This document shows positions 1 to 8,899 of a DNA stretch of 64,000 nt, piece after piece. The notes below the pieces were generated by a model. It saw only the letters and a list, made by a program, of their open reading frames with translations, was not told the DNA's origin and ran no database searches. The DNA lies in NCBI GenBank assembly GCA_946405575.1, contig CAMJHP010000003.1, positions 32,751-96,750 of the forward strand, written 5' to 3'. Source of the stretch: an uncultured Bacteroidales bacterium. Its GTDB lineage: Bacteria; Bacteroidota; Bacteroidia; Bacteroidales; F082. Within the stretch, counting starts at the first letter, position 1; each line of letters starts with the position of its first letter. The position numbers and the translations under genes are program-made.

Positions 1-15
1 ATGATTCAAACTATA

Positions 16-921
16 TTACACACACAGACACACCAAGGCGGCCAAGACCATAAGCAAAGGGATGATTTTGCTGCGGATGTTTTGCTCCTTGAAACCGAAA
101 ATGCCATAGACGAACGACACGATAAGGCGTACTCCATAAAGGATGAGCGGAATGAGCACGACAACAGCCGCTTCTTGTTTCAAACCAGTGAGATAGATAA
201 CATCGGCAACGGTAACAAACACAGCCATAGCGACGATGCCCCAACGCCACTCAAAGGGTTGGTTTTTGCGTTTCGGTCGCCAAATGAGGAAAAACATCAC
301 AGCCATCATAAGAAAATCATAGATGGTATACCATGCCTGAATGGTTGATGGTGAAATGCTCTCTTTGCTGAGCAGAAACTTATCATAGACACCACTCATG
401 GCAACCAATACGGCCGATCCAAGAAGCATATACACCCATTTGTTCGACTTGAACTGTATGCCTTCCAATTTGCCCGATCGGTTCATAAAGTAGAACGAAA
501 TGATGGCCAAAACCACACCCGTGCCCTGTAACCATGTCAGGCTTTCATGAAAAACGCAAAACATCAAAATAACAGTGATGGCGGGGCGCAGCTGGTTGAC
601 AGGACCCACTACCGTGATAGGCAGATGCTTCATGGCTGAATAGCTGAACATCCAGGAGCACAGAATCAATGCCGTCTTACCTATAATGAGCAAATGTTGT
701 CGCAACGTCAACGGCTCGATGTAAAGCTTCTGCATAAAGTCGCTATCGAAAATGAAAGGCTTGTAATGCGACAATAGGACAAAGGGCAAAAACATAAGTC
801 CACTAATCATCGTGCTATAAAACAGGACAGGAATAATGGCATTGTTGACAACAGTCTGCTTCTTGAAGATGTCGTAAAAGCCCAACAATACGGCTGAAAT
901 CAAAGATAAGACTACCCACAT
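16..921 (-). CDS. EamA/DMT-family permease
   Basis: Predicted inner-membrane transporter of the drug/metabolite superfamily; substrate unknown. About 301 residues with roughly ten hydrophobic segments in two halves (for example WVVLSLISAVLLGFYDIF at the N-terminus and VLIPLILYGVRLIVSF near the C-terminus), the usual two-repeat EamA layout and length. I start it at ATG 921 (MWVVLSL) rather than the upstream ATG at 966, because a minus-strand promoter (GTACTTTTGCC, about 952-964) lies between the two, so the longer start would precede transcription. It is divergent from the dGTPase gene across a ~107-bp shared promoter region. Family assignment is by hydropathy pattern and overall resemblance only. 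Confidence 0.75.
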   Translation of the reverse strand: MWVVLSLISAVLLGFYDIFKKQTVVNNAIIPVLFYSTMISGLMFLPFVLLSHYKPFIFDSDFMQKLYIEPLTLRQHLLIIGKTALILCSWMFSYSAMKHLPITVVGPVNQLRPAITVILMFCVFHESLTWLQGTGVVLAIISFYFMNRSGKLEGIQFKSNKWVYMLLGSAVLVAMSGVYDKFLLSKESISPSTIQAWYTIYDFLMMAVMFFLIWRPKRKNQPFEWRWGIVAMAVFVTVADVIYLTGLKQEAAVVVLIPLILYGVRLIVSFVYGIFGFKEQNIRSKIIPLLMVLAALVCLCV

Positions 922-1028
922 GATGTGATGCTTTGAATTCGTAAGATTGGCGGCAAAAGTACGCAATTATTCCTTTGGATACTGCAATTCCAATGTTTTT
1001 CTGTAAATTTGCGCCAAAATAAGAGCCT

Positions 1029-2348
1029 ATGGAATGGAACGACCTACTTTCCAACAAGCGATACGCTCAGCCGCACAAGAGCCCCGACATCCGCAGCTCT
1101 TTCCAGCGCGACTATGACCGTATCATCTTTAGCAGCCCTTTCCGCCGTTTGGAAAACAAAACCCAAGTGTTTCCGCTACCAGGAGCGCAGATGGTACACA
1201 ACCGTCTCACGCATAGCCTCGAAGTGGCCAGCGTAGGGCGTTCCATAGCGTGCCGCACAGTGGAACGACTAGCCAAGAAGCGCCCCGAGCTGAAGGAACG
1301 CCAATCTGACATTGAGACCATCGTGGCATCAGCCTGTCTGGCCCACGATCTCGGCAACCCACCCTTTGGCCACTCGGGTGAAGACACCATCAGCAGCTTC
1401 TTCCTTGACGGCAAAGGCAAGGAACTGCAAAGCCAAGTGCTGCCAGAGCAATGGAGCGACCTCATTGCCTTCGAAGGCAACGCAAATGCCTTCCGACAAC
1501 TGACCCATCAGTTCACTGGACGACGGGCTGGTGGATTTTCACTTACCTCGGCCACTTTGGCCACCTTGCTAAAATATCCTTATCCGTCCTTCAGCAAAGG
1601 CAACCGCAAGAAATATAACATATTTTACTCTGAATTAGAGGCGTTCAAAGAAGTCGTCAACGAATGTGGCATCCCAAAAATTGACGAGGAGCACCTCGTA
1701 TTTGCTCGCCATCCCTTGTCCTATATGATGGAAGCCTCCGACGACATCTGCTACCTCATCTTGGATATGGAAGATGCACATAAGCGCGGCATCATCAACA
1801 CGGAAGCCATCGAAAATTGCTTTGTCTCCTTTTTCGACCCTACAGACAGGCTCGACAAAGGGTTTTTCACACACAAGGAAGACGTTTATCGCGACGTGAC
1901 CGATATCAACGAGCGAATGGCTTTCCTTCGAGCTATGCTCATCAACAAGTTGGTGAATCTGGCCAGTGATATTTTTGTAAAAAACTACGAAACCATTATG
2001 GAGGGTTGCTTCGAAACGAGTTTGATTTCGCATCTGCCAGAATTTGAGAAAAAAGCATTGGAAAATTGCCGTGCCGAGTCGGTAAAACACATCTATCGCC
2101 ACCCTTCCGTCGTGAAAATCGAATTGACTGGTTTCAACGTCATCGGCACATTGTTGGAGGATTTCACCGATGCTGTTCTATATCCTGACACATCTTATAA
2201 CAAAAAGTTGCTCTCGCTCATCCCCAATCAGTTTAAGGTACAGACTAACGAGGTGTATCCAAAACTTCAGTCCGTCATCGACTTCATCTCCAATATGACC
2301 GACCTATATGCAGTGCAACTATACAAAGACCTCAGAGGAATTGACTGA
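1029..2348 (+). CDS. dgt: dGTP triphosphohydrolase (HD domain)
   Basis: Hydrolyses dGTP to deoxyguanosine and triphosphate, acting on nucleotide pools in the cytosol. The N-terminal region has the dGTPase signature: RSSFQRDYDRIIFSSPFRRL, then RLTHSLEV (first metal-binding His) and AHDLGNPPFGHSGE (HD metal pair). Its 439 residues match the Bacteroidetes type. The promoter TAAATTTG is at 1004-1011, giving a very short leader before ATG 1029. The stop overlaps the start of the next gene by one base (TGATG), so the two are probably translationally coupled, although the neighbour looks secreted and unrelated in function. Confidence 0.9.
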   Translation: MEWNDLLSNKRYAQPHKSPDIRSSFQRDYDRIIFSSPFRRLENKTQVFPLPGAQMVHNRLTHSLEVASVGRSIACRTVERLAKKRPELKERQSDIETIVASACLAHDLGNPPFGHSGEDTISSFFLDGKGKELQSQVLPEQWSDLIAFEGNANAFRQLTHQFTGRRAGGFSLTSATLATLLKYPYPSFSKGNRKKYNIFYSELEAFKEVVNECGIPKIDEEHLVFARHPLSYMMEASDDICYLILDMEDAHKRGIINTEAIENCFVSFFDPTDRLDKGFFTHKEDVYRDVTDINERMAFLRAMLINKLVNLASDIFVKNYETIMEGCFETSLISHLPEFEKKALENCRAESVKHIYRHPSVVKIELTGFNVIGTLLEDFTDAVLYPDTSYNKKLLSLIPNQFKVQTNEVYPKLQSVIDFISNMTDLYAVQLYKDLRGID

Positions 2349-3880
2349 TGAAAAAGACTTTAGCCACAGTTTTGCTTATGTTGTATGGAGTGTTTTCATT
2401 TGCACAAGAGCCTCCATACCTTCCCAACATTTCCAGAAGCACAAAATCCTATTTGATAATTAATCACGCTCAAAATGACATTGATTTTCTGAAAGAAAAA
2501 TGCAATCAGGCAGGTTTGGATATGGGTCTATTCGTTCTGGCCAACCGCATCCCAACGGACAGCAAGCTCGTCACACCCATACCCTCTGTACACTTGCTAA
2601 AGCAAGGCATACTTCAACTACAGCAACCCATCGACGATATGCAGACCGAGTTTGCAGTGTACCATTCCGAACTCTTCTATCAACCCGCCAAAATCAATGT
2701 GTTGCAAATTGACGACGAACTCATCACCTACAGCAGTACTGAAAAGACTGGAGAAATCCACTTGTTTTACCACTGCAAGCGTGGCGCTTTTGGGACAAAG
2801 AAAGCCGCTCACTCCCAAAACGCTACCGTCTACAAACTTTGGGACACGCCCGAGCGCACCCTCCTCCCCGACTTAGAAACACAAAACCAAATGGCTCACG
2901 CCGAAGCCAAGAAATGCGCAAAGACAAATTTTTCTCTTCTGATTTTCAACGACTTAAAAAGCTACGGTTATAACGAACAAGGCGACACCGCCATCGGCCA
3001 CTTCCTTGACACGATGCGTAAATACAACCCCGACAAGCTCTTGCAGGGCGACCTGCTTACACCAAACTCGCAGCGTTACCTCAACCGCATCAACGAAAAT
3101 CAACTTTGGAACGAGTCTATGCGGACTAAAATCGTGGAAACGCTTACCGAAAGACAGGATTTCTACCGCAAAAATCGGTTGCCGTGGATGATAGGCAACT
3201 TCCAAATCCGCCTTGCTGACAAAAACCGTAAAGCCACCACAAAAGAAGAATTAGAATGGTTCCTCTCCAAAGCCGCCGCTTTCGATGCGGGTTTCGGCCT
3301 CGACTTTAGCATAGAAGCCATGCGTGCACACGGCTTGACCGATGAAATGCTAAACACCATCAACGATTGGGAGACCCTACGCTTGGCCAATGCCTTCACC
3401 GAAGCGCAAAAAGAAACCTTCAAAGACCCCTACGGGAACTGGCACATCGAAAAAGTGGACGACACCACCTATTTCCTTTATCCCCAGCACATTTCGAGGC
3501 GTTATTTCTGCAATTTCAAGGAAGACAGCTGGCAGTGGAACAGTCCTTATACGAGCCCTATGGCACTCTGCATCGCCGTGGAAGGCAAAGGCAGCATCAA
3601 CGATTTGTATTTGGAGACACCCAACGACACTTTACGCTTTCCCTACACCCTCAAAGCGGGACAATTCCTATTCTACGATTTCGATGGCAAAGCCTATATT
3701 ACCGACTCGAATTACAACAAAATCAAGGAGATAGAAACACAAGGAATTATTTCCTTGAACGAAGGCAACTCTGAGGTTTCATTCACCTGCAACGTAAAAA
3801 CCGAGGAAAAGAAAACACCTATTGTCAATCTCCGCTTCATCACCTGCGGCAAATCAACATCTCTAAACACTAAACGCTAA
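2348..3880 (+). CDS. secreted protein of unknown function, possible TIM-barrel hydrolase
   Basis: A 510-residue protein starting with a signal peptide (MKKTLATVLLMLYGVFSFAQ, cleavage expected after FAQ). I do not recognise a named family. The middle (residues ~190-370) alternates hydrophobic strands and helices (FSLLIFNDL, PWMIGNFQIR, FDAGFGLDFS), as in glycoside-hydrolase-like TIM barrels. The C-terminal ~130 residues look beta-rich, like an accessory domain. It overlaps dgt by one base and is followed by a convergent gene. It could be an outer-surface or periplasmic carbohydrate-active protein; that is inference from fold pattern and export only. Confidence 0.6.
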   Translation: MKKTLATVLLMLYGVFSFAQEPPYLPNISRSTKSYLIINHAQNDIDFLKEKCNQAGLDMGLFVLANRIPTDSKLVTPIPSVHLLKQGILQLQQPIDDMQTEFAVYHSELFYQPAKINVLQIDDELITYSSTEKTGEIHLFYHCKRGAFGTKKAAHSQNATVYKLWDTPERTLLPDLETQNQMAHAEAKKCAKTNFSLLIFNDLKSYGYNEQGDTAIGHFLDTMRKYNPDKLLQGDLLTPNSQRYLNRINENQLWNESMRTKIVETLTERQDFYRKNRLPWMIGNFQIRLADKNRKATTKEELEWFLSKAAAFDAGFGLDFSIEAMRAHGLTDEMLNTINDWETLRLANAFTEAQKETFKDPYGNWHIEKVDDTTYFLYPQHISRRYFCNFKEDSWQWNSPYTSPMALCIAVEGKGSINDLYLETPNDTLRFPYTLKAGQFLFYDFDGKAYITDSNYNKIKEIETQGIISLNEGNSEVSFTCNVKTEEKKTPIVNLRFITCGKSTSLNTKR

Positions 3881-3895
3881 ACTCTGAACTCTAAA

Positions 3896-4249
3896 CTATC
3901 TCCTCACTCCCGGAAACGACTCCACAATCTTCACCTTAATGTCCGGAAAGTGCTCCACAATTTGTACCTTCACATCAGGGAAAGACTCCACCAACTTGAC
4001 TTTACCACACTGGTCAGGAAAACTCTCCACTATCTTCACATCCAAATCCTCGAATGACTCCACAAGCTGCACCTTGATGTCGGGGAAATGCTCAACGACT
4101 TTCACCTTGCCGTAAAGATTGAAGGTCTTGCCGTCCTTGGTGGTAAAGGTGCAATTCTCCTTGTTGATGCCTGGTTTCTTGTCGTTCGACTGCGCCATCA
4201 TGGGCAGGATCATAAGGGCAAATAAAGTGATAATGATAATTCTTTTCAT
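3896..4249 (-). CDS. small secreted beta-repeat protein, possible 7(1) septoil-knot domain
   Basis: A 117-residue protein with a signal peptide (MKRIIIITLFALMILPMMAQ) and then about seven short repeats of ~11 residues with the pattern xVKxVEsFPDx: KVKVVEHFPDI, KVQLVESFEDL, DVKIVESFPDQ, KVKLVESFPDV, KVQIVEHFPDI, KVKIVESFPGV. One copy carries a two-residue insertion (QCG). Short beta-strand repeats in this number are typical of the family named for a predicted 7(1) (septoil) knot. I make this link from the repeat pattern and memory of the family, so it is a moderate-confidence inference. The function of such proteins is unknown. The gene stands alone between a convergent neighbour and a REP-like palindrome. 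Confidence 0.7.
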   Translation of the reverse strand: MKRIIIITLFALMILPMMAQSNDKKPGINKENCTFTTKDGKTFNLYGKVKVVEHFPDIKVQLVESFEDLDVKIVESFPDQCGKVKLVESFPDVKVQIVEHFPDIKVKIVESFPGVRR

Positions 4250-4269
4250 AGTTTTTAAGCTTAAATCCG

Positions 4270-4338
4270 GCCCTTCGACAAGCTCATGGACCTTAGTTTT
4301 GGTCGATGAACCCGTGGTCCCTGAGCCTGTCGAAGGGC
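4270..4338. repeat. REP-like palindrome (CCCTTCGACAAGCTCA type)
   Basis: Two 23-nt arms (4270-4292 and 4316-4338) are inverted copies matching at 21 of 23 positions, with a 23-nt loop. The arm core GCCCTTCGACAAGCTCA is a widely dispersed intergenic palindrome type. It lies between the beta-repeat gene and the feoAB promoter and could form a stable hairpin in either transcript. Confidence 0.75.
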
Positions 4339-4457
4339 TAAAACGCCAATAATCTTAAGTTAAAAGTACCACAAAAACCATTCCCTTCCCTACAAATGAT
4401 GAATGATTTATGAAAAAAGTATTATTAATGAGGATTAGAGCGAATGGAATGTCTTTG

Positions 4458-4465
4458 TATTTTTG
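4458..4465 (+). promoter_or_regulatory. feoAB promoter -7 box
   Basis: TATTTTTG followed by CAC matches the Bacteroidetes -7 consensus TAnnTTTG. It lies 22 nt before ATG 4488 and downstream of the alternative ATG at 4410, which argues for the 4488 start. No Fur-type palindrome was identified by eye. Confidence 0.7.
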
Positions 4466-4487
4466 CACATTCAAACAGAAGTATCAA

Positions 4488-6854
4488 ATGATAACGCTCG
4501 ATAAATTAGACATCGGTCAATCCGCCCGCATCAAGGCTGTCAATGGTGAAGGCCAACGCCGCCAGCATTTTTTGGACATGGGCCTCATTCCCGATGCTAC
4601 CATCAAACTTGTGAAATACGCCCCCTTGGGAGACCCCATGGAAGTGATGATCCACAGCTATGCCCTCACCCTCCGCAAAGCCGACGCTGCCTTGATTGAA
4701 GTGGAGCTATGCAGCCCTTCTGACGGAAATGAGGACTCCAACCCTAAGGACAACGACCACCTGTATATCACCTCCCTACCCGACCACAACGCCCATCCAG
4801 GCTTGGGTGAGGAAGGCATCTACCACGACAAGACTCACGAAACACCGTTGCCCAAAGGCACCACGCTGACCTTCGCCCTTGCCGGACAACAAAACTGCGG
4901 CAAGACGACGCTTTTCAACCAACTAACGGGTGCCAACCAACATGTGGGCAACTTCCCCGGCGTCACCGTTGACCGCAAGGACGGTGTCATCAAAGGGCAT
5001 CCTGAGACCTCCGTCACCGACTTGCCGGGCATCTACTCCCTTTCGCCCTACACCTCGGAAGAGATTGTGTCGCGCGAGTTCATCCTTCAAGAAAAGCCCA
5101 AAGGCATCATCAACATCGTGGATGCCAACAACATCGAGCGCAACCTTTACCTCACTATGCAACTTATGGAATTAGGTACACCAATGGTATTGGCTCTCAA
5201 TATGATGGACGAGGTACGCAACAATGGTGGCAGCATCCTCGTGAACGAGATGGAACAGATTCTCGGATTACCCGTAGTGCCCATCTCCGCTGCAAAAAAC
5301 GAAGGCATCAACGAGTTGGTCGACCATGCCATCCACATTGCAAAGTACCAAGAAGCCCCTGTAAGGCAAGACTTCTGCGACAAGGACGACCATGGCGGGG
5401 CTGTGCACCGCTGCCTGCATAGCATCATGCACCTCATCGAGGACCATGCCCAGCGTGCCGACATTCCCGTGCGTTTCGCCGCCTCCAAGCTCATTGAAGG
5501 CGACCCCATCGTCATGGAAGCCTTGCAACTCTCTCAAAACGAGAAGGAAACCTTGGAACACCTCATCCTCCAGATGGAAGAGGAGCGTGGCCTCGACCGT
5601 GCTGCTGCCATGGCTGAGATGCGCTTCGCCTTTATTAAAAGGCTGTGCGACAAGACCGTGGTAAAGCCCAAGGAAAGCAAGGAATACCAACGCAGCCGCC
5701 GCATCGACCGCATCCTCACCGGCAAGTGGACTTCCATCCCGATTTTCATCCTTGTGATGATAGGCATCATCTGGCTCAGCATCGATGTGCTTGGCGCGCC
5801 TTTGCAAGACTGGCTCGACCAAGGCATCTCATGGCTTGGTGGCGTTTGTGGCGATGCTTTGGCTCGCTGGAATGTCAGTCCCGCAGTACAATCACTAGTG
5901 GTTGATGGTATCTTTGGTGGTGTAGGTAGCGTTCTCAGTTTTGTTCCTATCATCATTTTACTGTTCTTCTTCCTCAGCCTGTTGGAGGACAGCGGCTATA
6001 TGGCTCGTGTGGCCTTCGTCAGCGACAGCTTCTTGCGCAAGCTTGGCCTCACCGGTCACAGCATCGTGCCTATGCTCATCGGCTTTGGCTGTACGGTACC
6101 CGCTGTCATGTCGACACGTACCCTCCATTCCACCCACGACCGTTGGCGCACCGTGTTGCTTACGCCATTCATGAGCTGTTCGGCCAAGATTCCGATTTAT
6201 GCCTTCTTCACAAGTATGTTTTTCCCGCATCATGGTGGCGTAGTCTTGATTTGCCTTTACCTGTTAGGCATCATCGTCGGCATCGTCACTGCACTGTTTA
6301 CCAAGTGGTTCGGCGACAAGGGCGATGTAGCACCTTTCGTGATGGAGCTGCCCAACTACCGTATGCCTGGCATGAAGAACGTGGCGCACCTGCTTTGGGA
6401 CAAGACCAAAGACTTTCTGCAACGGGCCTTCACAGTGATTTTCATTGCCTCGTTGGTGATATGGCTCCTTCAAACCTTCGACTTCCATTTCAACATGGTC
6501 GAAAACGGAGAAGGCAGCATGTTAGCGACCGTAGCTGGCTGGATTGCTCCTGTATTCCGTCCCATCGGCTTGGGCGAGTGGCAAATCGTCACCGCCTTGG
6601 TGAGTGGTTTCATGGCCAAGGAAAGCGTGGTGGCTACCCTTGAGGTCTTGAACGCTATGCCGCTATTCACCACCGTAACGAGCATCTCCATGCTGGTCTT
6701 CTGCCTGCTCTACACGCCTTGTGTAGCGGCCATGGCCGCCATCCGCCGCGAATTGGGCAGCAAGTGGATGCTCTTCATCATCCTATTCCAATGTGTCGTA
6801 GCTTGGCTTTGTGCTTGGTTCGCCTATCTCATTGCTAATGCCGTCATCGCATGA
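4488..6854 (+). CDS. feoB: fused FeoA-FeoB ferrous iron transporter
   Basis: Inner-membrane Fe(II) uptake protein. Residues ~1-75 form a FeoA (SH3-like) domain (MITLDKLDIGQSARIK, HFLDMGLIPDATIKLV). After a linker comes the FeoB G domain: G1 GQQNCGKTTLFN, G3 DLPGIYSL, G4 NMMDE, G5 ISAAKNEG. The C-terminal half is the polytopic membrane core with the two Gate-type regions (SGYMARVAFVSD, GFGCTVPAVMSTRT; FMAKESVVATLEVL). The 788-residue FeoA-FeoB fusion is common in Bacteroidetes. I chose ATG 4488 because the ATG at 4410 precedes the promoter. The G1 motif has Cys where many FeoBs have Ser. The next small gene overlaps it by four bases. Confidence 0.95.
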   Translation: MITLDKLDIGQSARIKAVNGEGQRRQHFLDMGLIPDATIKLVKYAPLGDPMEVMIHSYALTLRKADAALIEVELCSPSDGNEDSNPKDNDHLYITSLPDHNAHPGLGEEGIYHDKTHETPLPKGTTLTFALAGQQNCGKTTLFNQLTGANQHVGNFPGVTVDRKDGVIKGHPETSVTDLPGIYSLSPYTSEEIVSREFILQEKPKGIINIVDANNIERNLYLTMQLMELGTPMVLALNMMDEVRNNGGSILVNEMEQILGLPVVPISAAKNEGINELVDHAIHIAKYQEAPVRQDFCDKDDHGGAVHRCLHSIMHLIEDHAQRADIPVRFAASKLIEGDPIVMEALQLSQNEKETLEHLILQMEEERGLDRAAAMAEMRFAFIKRLCDKTVVKPKESKEYQRSRRIDRILTGKWTSIPIFILVMIGIIWLSIDVLGAPLQDWLDQGISWLGGVCGDALARWNVSPAVQSLVVDGIFGGVGSVLSFVPIIILLFFFLSLLEDSGYMARVAFVSDSFLRKLGLTGHSIVPMLIGFGCTVPAVMSTRTLHSTHDRWRTVLLTPFMSCSAKIPIYAFFTSMFFPHHGGVVLICLYLLGIIVGIVTALFTKWFGDKGDVAPFVMELPNYRMPGMKNVAHLLWDKTKDFLQRAFTVIFIASLVIWLLQTFDFHFNMVENGEGSMLATVAGWIAPVFRPIGLGEWQIVTALVSGFMAKESVVATLEVLNAMPLFTTVTSISMLVFCLLYTPCVAAMAAIRRELGSKWMLFIILFQCVVAWLCAWFAYLIANAVIA

Positions 6855-7027
6855 ACCAGCCTACCGTCATAGTGTTGCTTGTCGTCTTGGCATTGGTCGT
6901 GGTTGCCATCCACTTCTTGCGTAAAGGAAAAGGATCATGTTCGTGTGGTGAAAATGGCAAGAAAACGGCAAACAGCAAATGCGCTTCATGCTCGGCGGAG
7001 TGTCCGTTGAAAGGACGAACTATCTAA
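6851..7027 (+). CDS. FeoB-associated Cys-rich membrane protein
   Basis: A 58-residue protein with one N-terminal membrane segment (VIVLLVVLALVVVAIHFL), a basic stretch, and a short tail with five cysteines in CxC, CxxC and SAEC arrangements (SCSCGE, CASCSAECPLKG). This is the typical form of the FeoB-associated Cys-rich protein, thought to assist or regulate FeoB at the membrane. The ATG overlaps the feoB stop (ATGA), indicating translational coupling. It is too short for many gene callers but is strongly supported by position and composition. Confidence 0.88.
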   Translation: MNQPTVIVLLVVLALVVVAIHFLRKGKGSCSCGENGKKTANSKCASCSAECPLKGRTI

Positions 7028-7100
7028 TTCATTTACAGACGAAAAGAGGGATAAAAATGACTATCCTCTAATCCTTAAATAAGGTCTGGAAGTGACGTTT

Positions 7101-7175
7101 TGAAGATTTTTTTGCCCATATCTTTAAATTTTGGACAAAAAGTTACTATTAAGTATCCTAAACTTAAGGATACCT
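7101..7175 (+). promoter_or_regulatory. family-A leader: shared promoter block plus start-proximal hairpin
   Basis: GTTTTGAAGATTTTTTTGCC and CTTTAAATTTTGGACAAAAA here closely match the regions upstream of 11540 and 12395. A perfect 7-bp inverted repeat, GTATCCT/AGGATAC (7153-7159 and 7167-7173), follows and ends two bases before ATG 7176. The right arm contains the Shine-Dalgarno-like AAGGA, so hairpin formation would mask it. No other function is known. Confidence 0.5.
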
Positions 7176-8840
7176 ATGGAAAAGAAAAACGCCACCACCA
7201 AGACCCGTAAAAAGCAAAACCTTACTCTCCTTCAGGCCATCGAGACTGTAGCCGAAAACTCCAGGGACTCCAAGATGAGTGCTGACTTCATGAAAGCCTC
7301 AGCTTTCGAAATCAAGTTCCTCGCCGAACAATACGGCATCAGCGAGCGGCAGGTCGTCATTTTTGCCATCTGCATGGACGAAGGTCCCAACCGCGTGGAC
7401 TACCGTGACTTGGCCCGCCATCTTGACCTCAGCAATATCGCTGTGCTGGCTTTCGCCAACGACATCGACGCATTGGTGCATCGCCGTCTGCTGCGTTTCC
7501 GTGACGTGAAGGACGAGGATGACTTCGATGTGCCTGCACCAGTGATTCGCTGCCTGAAGCACAACCTTGTATATGAACAGCCCGAGCTGAAAGGTCTCGA
7601 TTGTGCTGCCATGTTTGAGGTGCTCAATCAATGGTTCGAGGACCTTAATGATGATGCCATCGCCCCCATTGAACTCAGCAAAGAGATTGAAAACCTGTTC
7701 AACAACAACCCGCAGGTTGCCTTTGGTCGAAAGGTGAAACAGTTGCAACTGAGAAAAGATAGCGAGTTGCTTCTCGTGTTATTTTGCCATTACATGGTCA
7801 ATAAAGACGATGAGGACATCCGTTTCGGCCAGATTGAGAACGCCTTCGAAAATGGTGGCGCCTTCACTAAATCAAAGGGTGAATTGCGGACAGGTCAACA
7901 TCAGCTTCAAGTAAGGAAATTGATCGAATATTGCTGCGAGAACGGTATTGCTAACAACACACGCTTCAAACTGACTGAAGAGGCCAAGCGCGACCTGTTG
8001 GCCGAGCTGAAGATCACCGCCACCGAAGAGCATTTGGCCGATGTAATTGAGCCAGACAAACTCACGCCCAAGACCATGTTCTTCAACGAGATCGTCCAGC
8101 ATCAGGTGGAGGAACTCAACCGGTTCTTTGAGCCGGAACAATATGCCAAGATCCGTGAGCGCATGCAGCAGCGCGGTTTCCGACAGGGCTTCACCTGCCT
8201 GTTCCATGGCGGTCCGGGCACGGGTAAGACCGAGACCGTCTATCAGTTGGCCCGCCTTACGGGACGCTCCATCATGACCGTCGACGTGCCGAGCATCAAG
8301 AGCAAGTGGGTGGGCGACTCCGAGAAGAACATCAAGGCCCTGTTCGACCGTTACCGCAGCCTCGTGCAGCGTGCTGAGAAAGCCCCAATACTGCTCTTCA
8401 ACGAGGCCGATGCCATCATCGGCATTCGTAAGGCTGGTGCCGAGGACGCGGTGGACAAGATGGAGAACACCATCCAGAACATCATCCTGCAGGAGATGGA
8501 GACCTTGGACGGCATCATGATTGCCACCACCAACCTCACCGAGAACCTCGATAGTGCCTTCGAGCGTCGTTTCCTCTACAAGATCAGGTTCGACAAGCCT
8601 GATGCCACGGTGCGCTGCAAGATCTGGCAGCAGATGATTCTCGAGTTGAATGCCAGTGATGCCGCCACCTTGGCCGAGCACTTCGATTTCAGCAGCGGCC
8701 AAATCGAGAACGTGGCCCGCAAGCACGCCATCAACAGCATCCTCTACGGCAATGAGGCCGAAATGCTACCCATTCTCGAAGACTACTGTCGCTGCGAGCA
8801 GCTGAACAATAATATTACAAGAAAGAAGATTGGGTTTTGA
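7176..8840 (+). CDS. AAA+ ATPase
   Basis: A 554-residue cytosolic protein. Residues ~1-300 are a helical, uncharacterised N-terminal region. Residues ~355-500 are a classic AAA domain: Walker A GGPGTGKTET, Walker B ILLFNEAD, sensor 1 IATTN, and arginine-finger region SAFERRF. The Asn replacing the usual Asp in Walker B (FNEAD rather than hhDEAD) is seen in some Bacteroidetes AAA proteins of this type. The role is probably remodelling of an unknown protein partner. Start ATG 7176 is chosen because the upstream in-frame codon at 7131 lies inside the shared promoter block. It is not obviously in an operon, and the next gene has its own promoter. Confidence 0.8.
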   Translation: MEKKNATTKTRKKQNLTLLQAIETVAENSRDSKMSADFMKASAFEIKFLAEQYGISERQVVIFAICMDEGPNRVDYRDLARHLDLSNIAVLAFANDIDALVHRRLLRFRDVKDEDDFDVPAPVIRCLKHNLVYEQPELKGLDCAAMFEVLNQWFEDLNDDAIAPIELSKEIENLFNNNPQVAFGRKVKQLQLRKDSELLLVLFCHYMVNKDDEDIRFGQIENAFENGGAFTKSKGELRTGQHQLQVRKLIEYCCENGIANNTRFKLTEEAKRDLLAELKITATEEHLADVIEPDKLTPKTMFFNEIVQHQVEELNRFFEPEQYAKIRERMQQRGFRQGFTCLFHGGPGTGKTETVYQLARLTGRSIMTVDVPSIKSKWVGDSEKNIKALFDRYRSLVQRAEKAPILLFNEADAIIGIRKAGAEDAVDKMENTIQNIILQEMETLDGIMIATTNLTENLDSAFERRFLYKIRFDKPDATVRCKIWQQMILELNASDAATLAEHFDFSSGQIENVARKHAINSILYGNEAEMLPILEDYCRCEQLNNNITRKKIGF

Positions 8841-8870
8841 TAGTTTTTTGTTTTTCTCCAAGATATAGTT

Positions 8871-8878
8871 TATTTTTG
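8871..8878 (+). promoter_or_regulatory. promoter -7 box for the DUF2779 gene
   Basis: TATTTTTG followed by CAC, 22 nt before ATG 8900, fits the Bacteroidetes -7 box. It excludes the longer in-frame start at 8837, which would lie upstream of transcription. Confidence 0.65.
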
Positions 8879-8899
8879 CACTCTCATTGTATACCGAAT

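Noticed and set aside
1..348. Plus-strand ORF of 115 aa at the left edge
   Set aside because: It is antisense to the 3' end of the EamA permease, His/Asp-rich and has no recognisable domain; the opposite strand codes a clear membrane protein.
7872..8726. Long minus-strand ORF (284 aa) over the AAA ATPase
   Set aside because: The plus strand carries intact Walker A, Walker B and sensor motifs here; the antisense frame is an open shadow of GC-rich codons.
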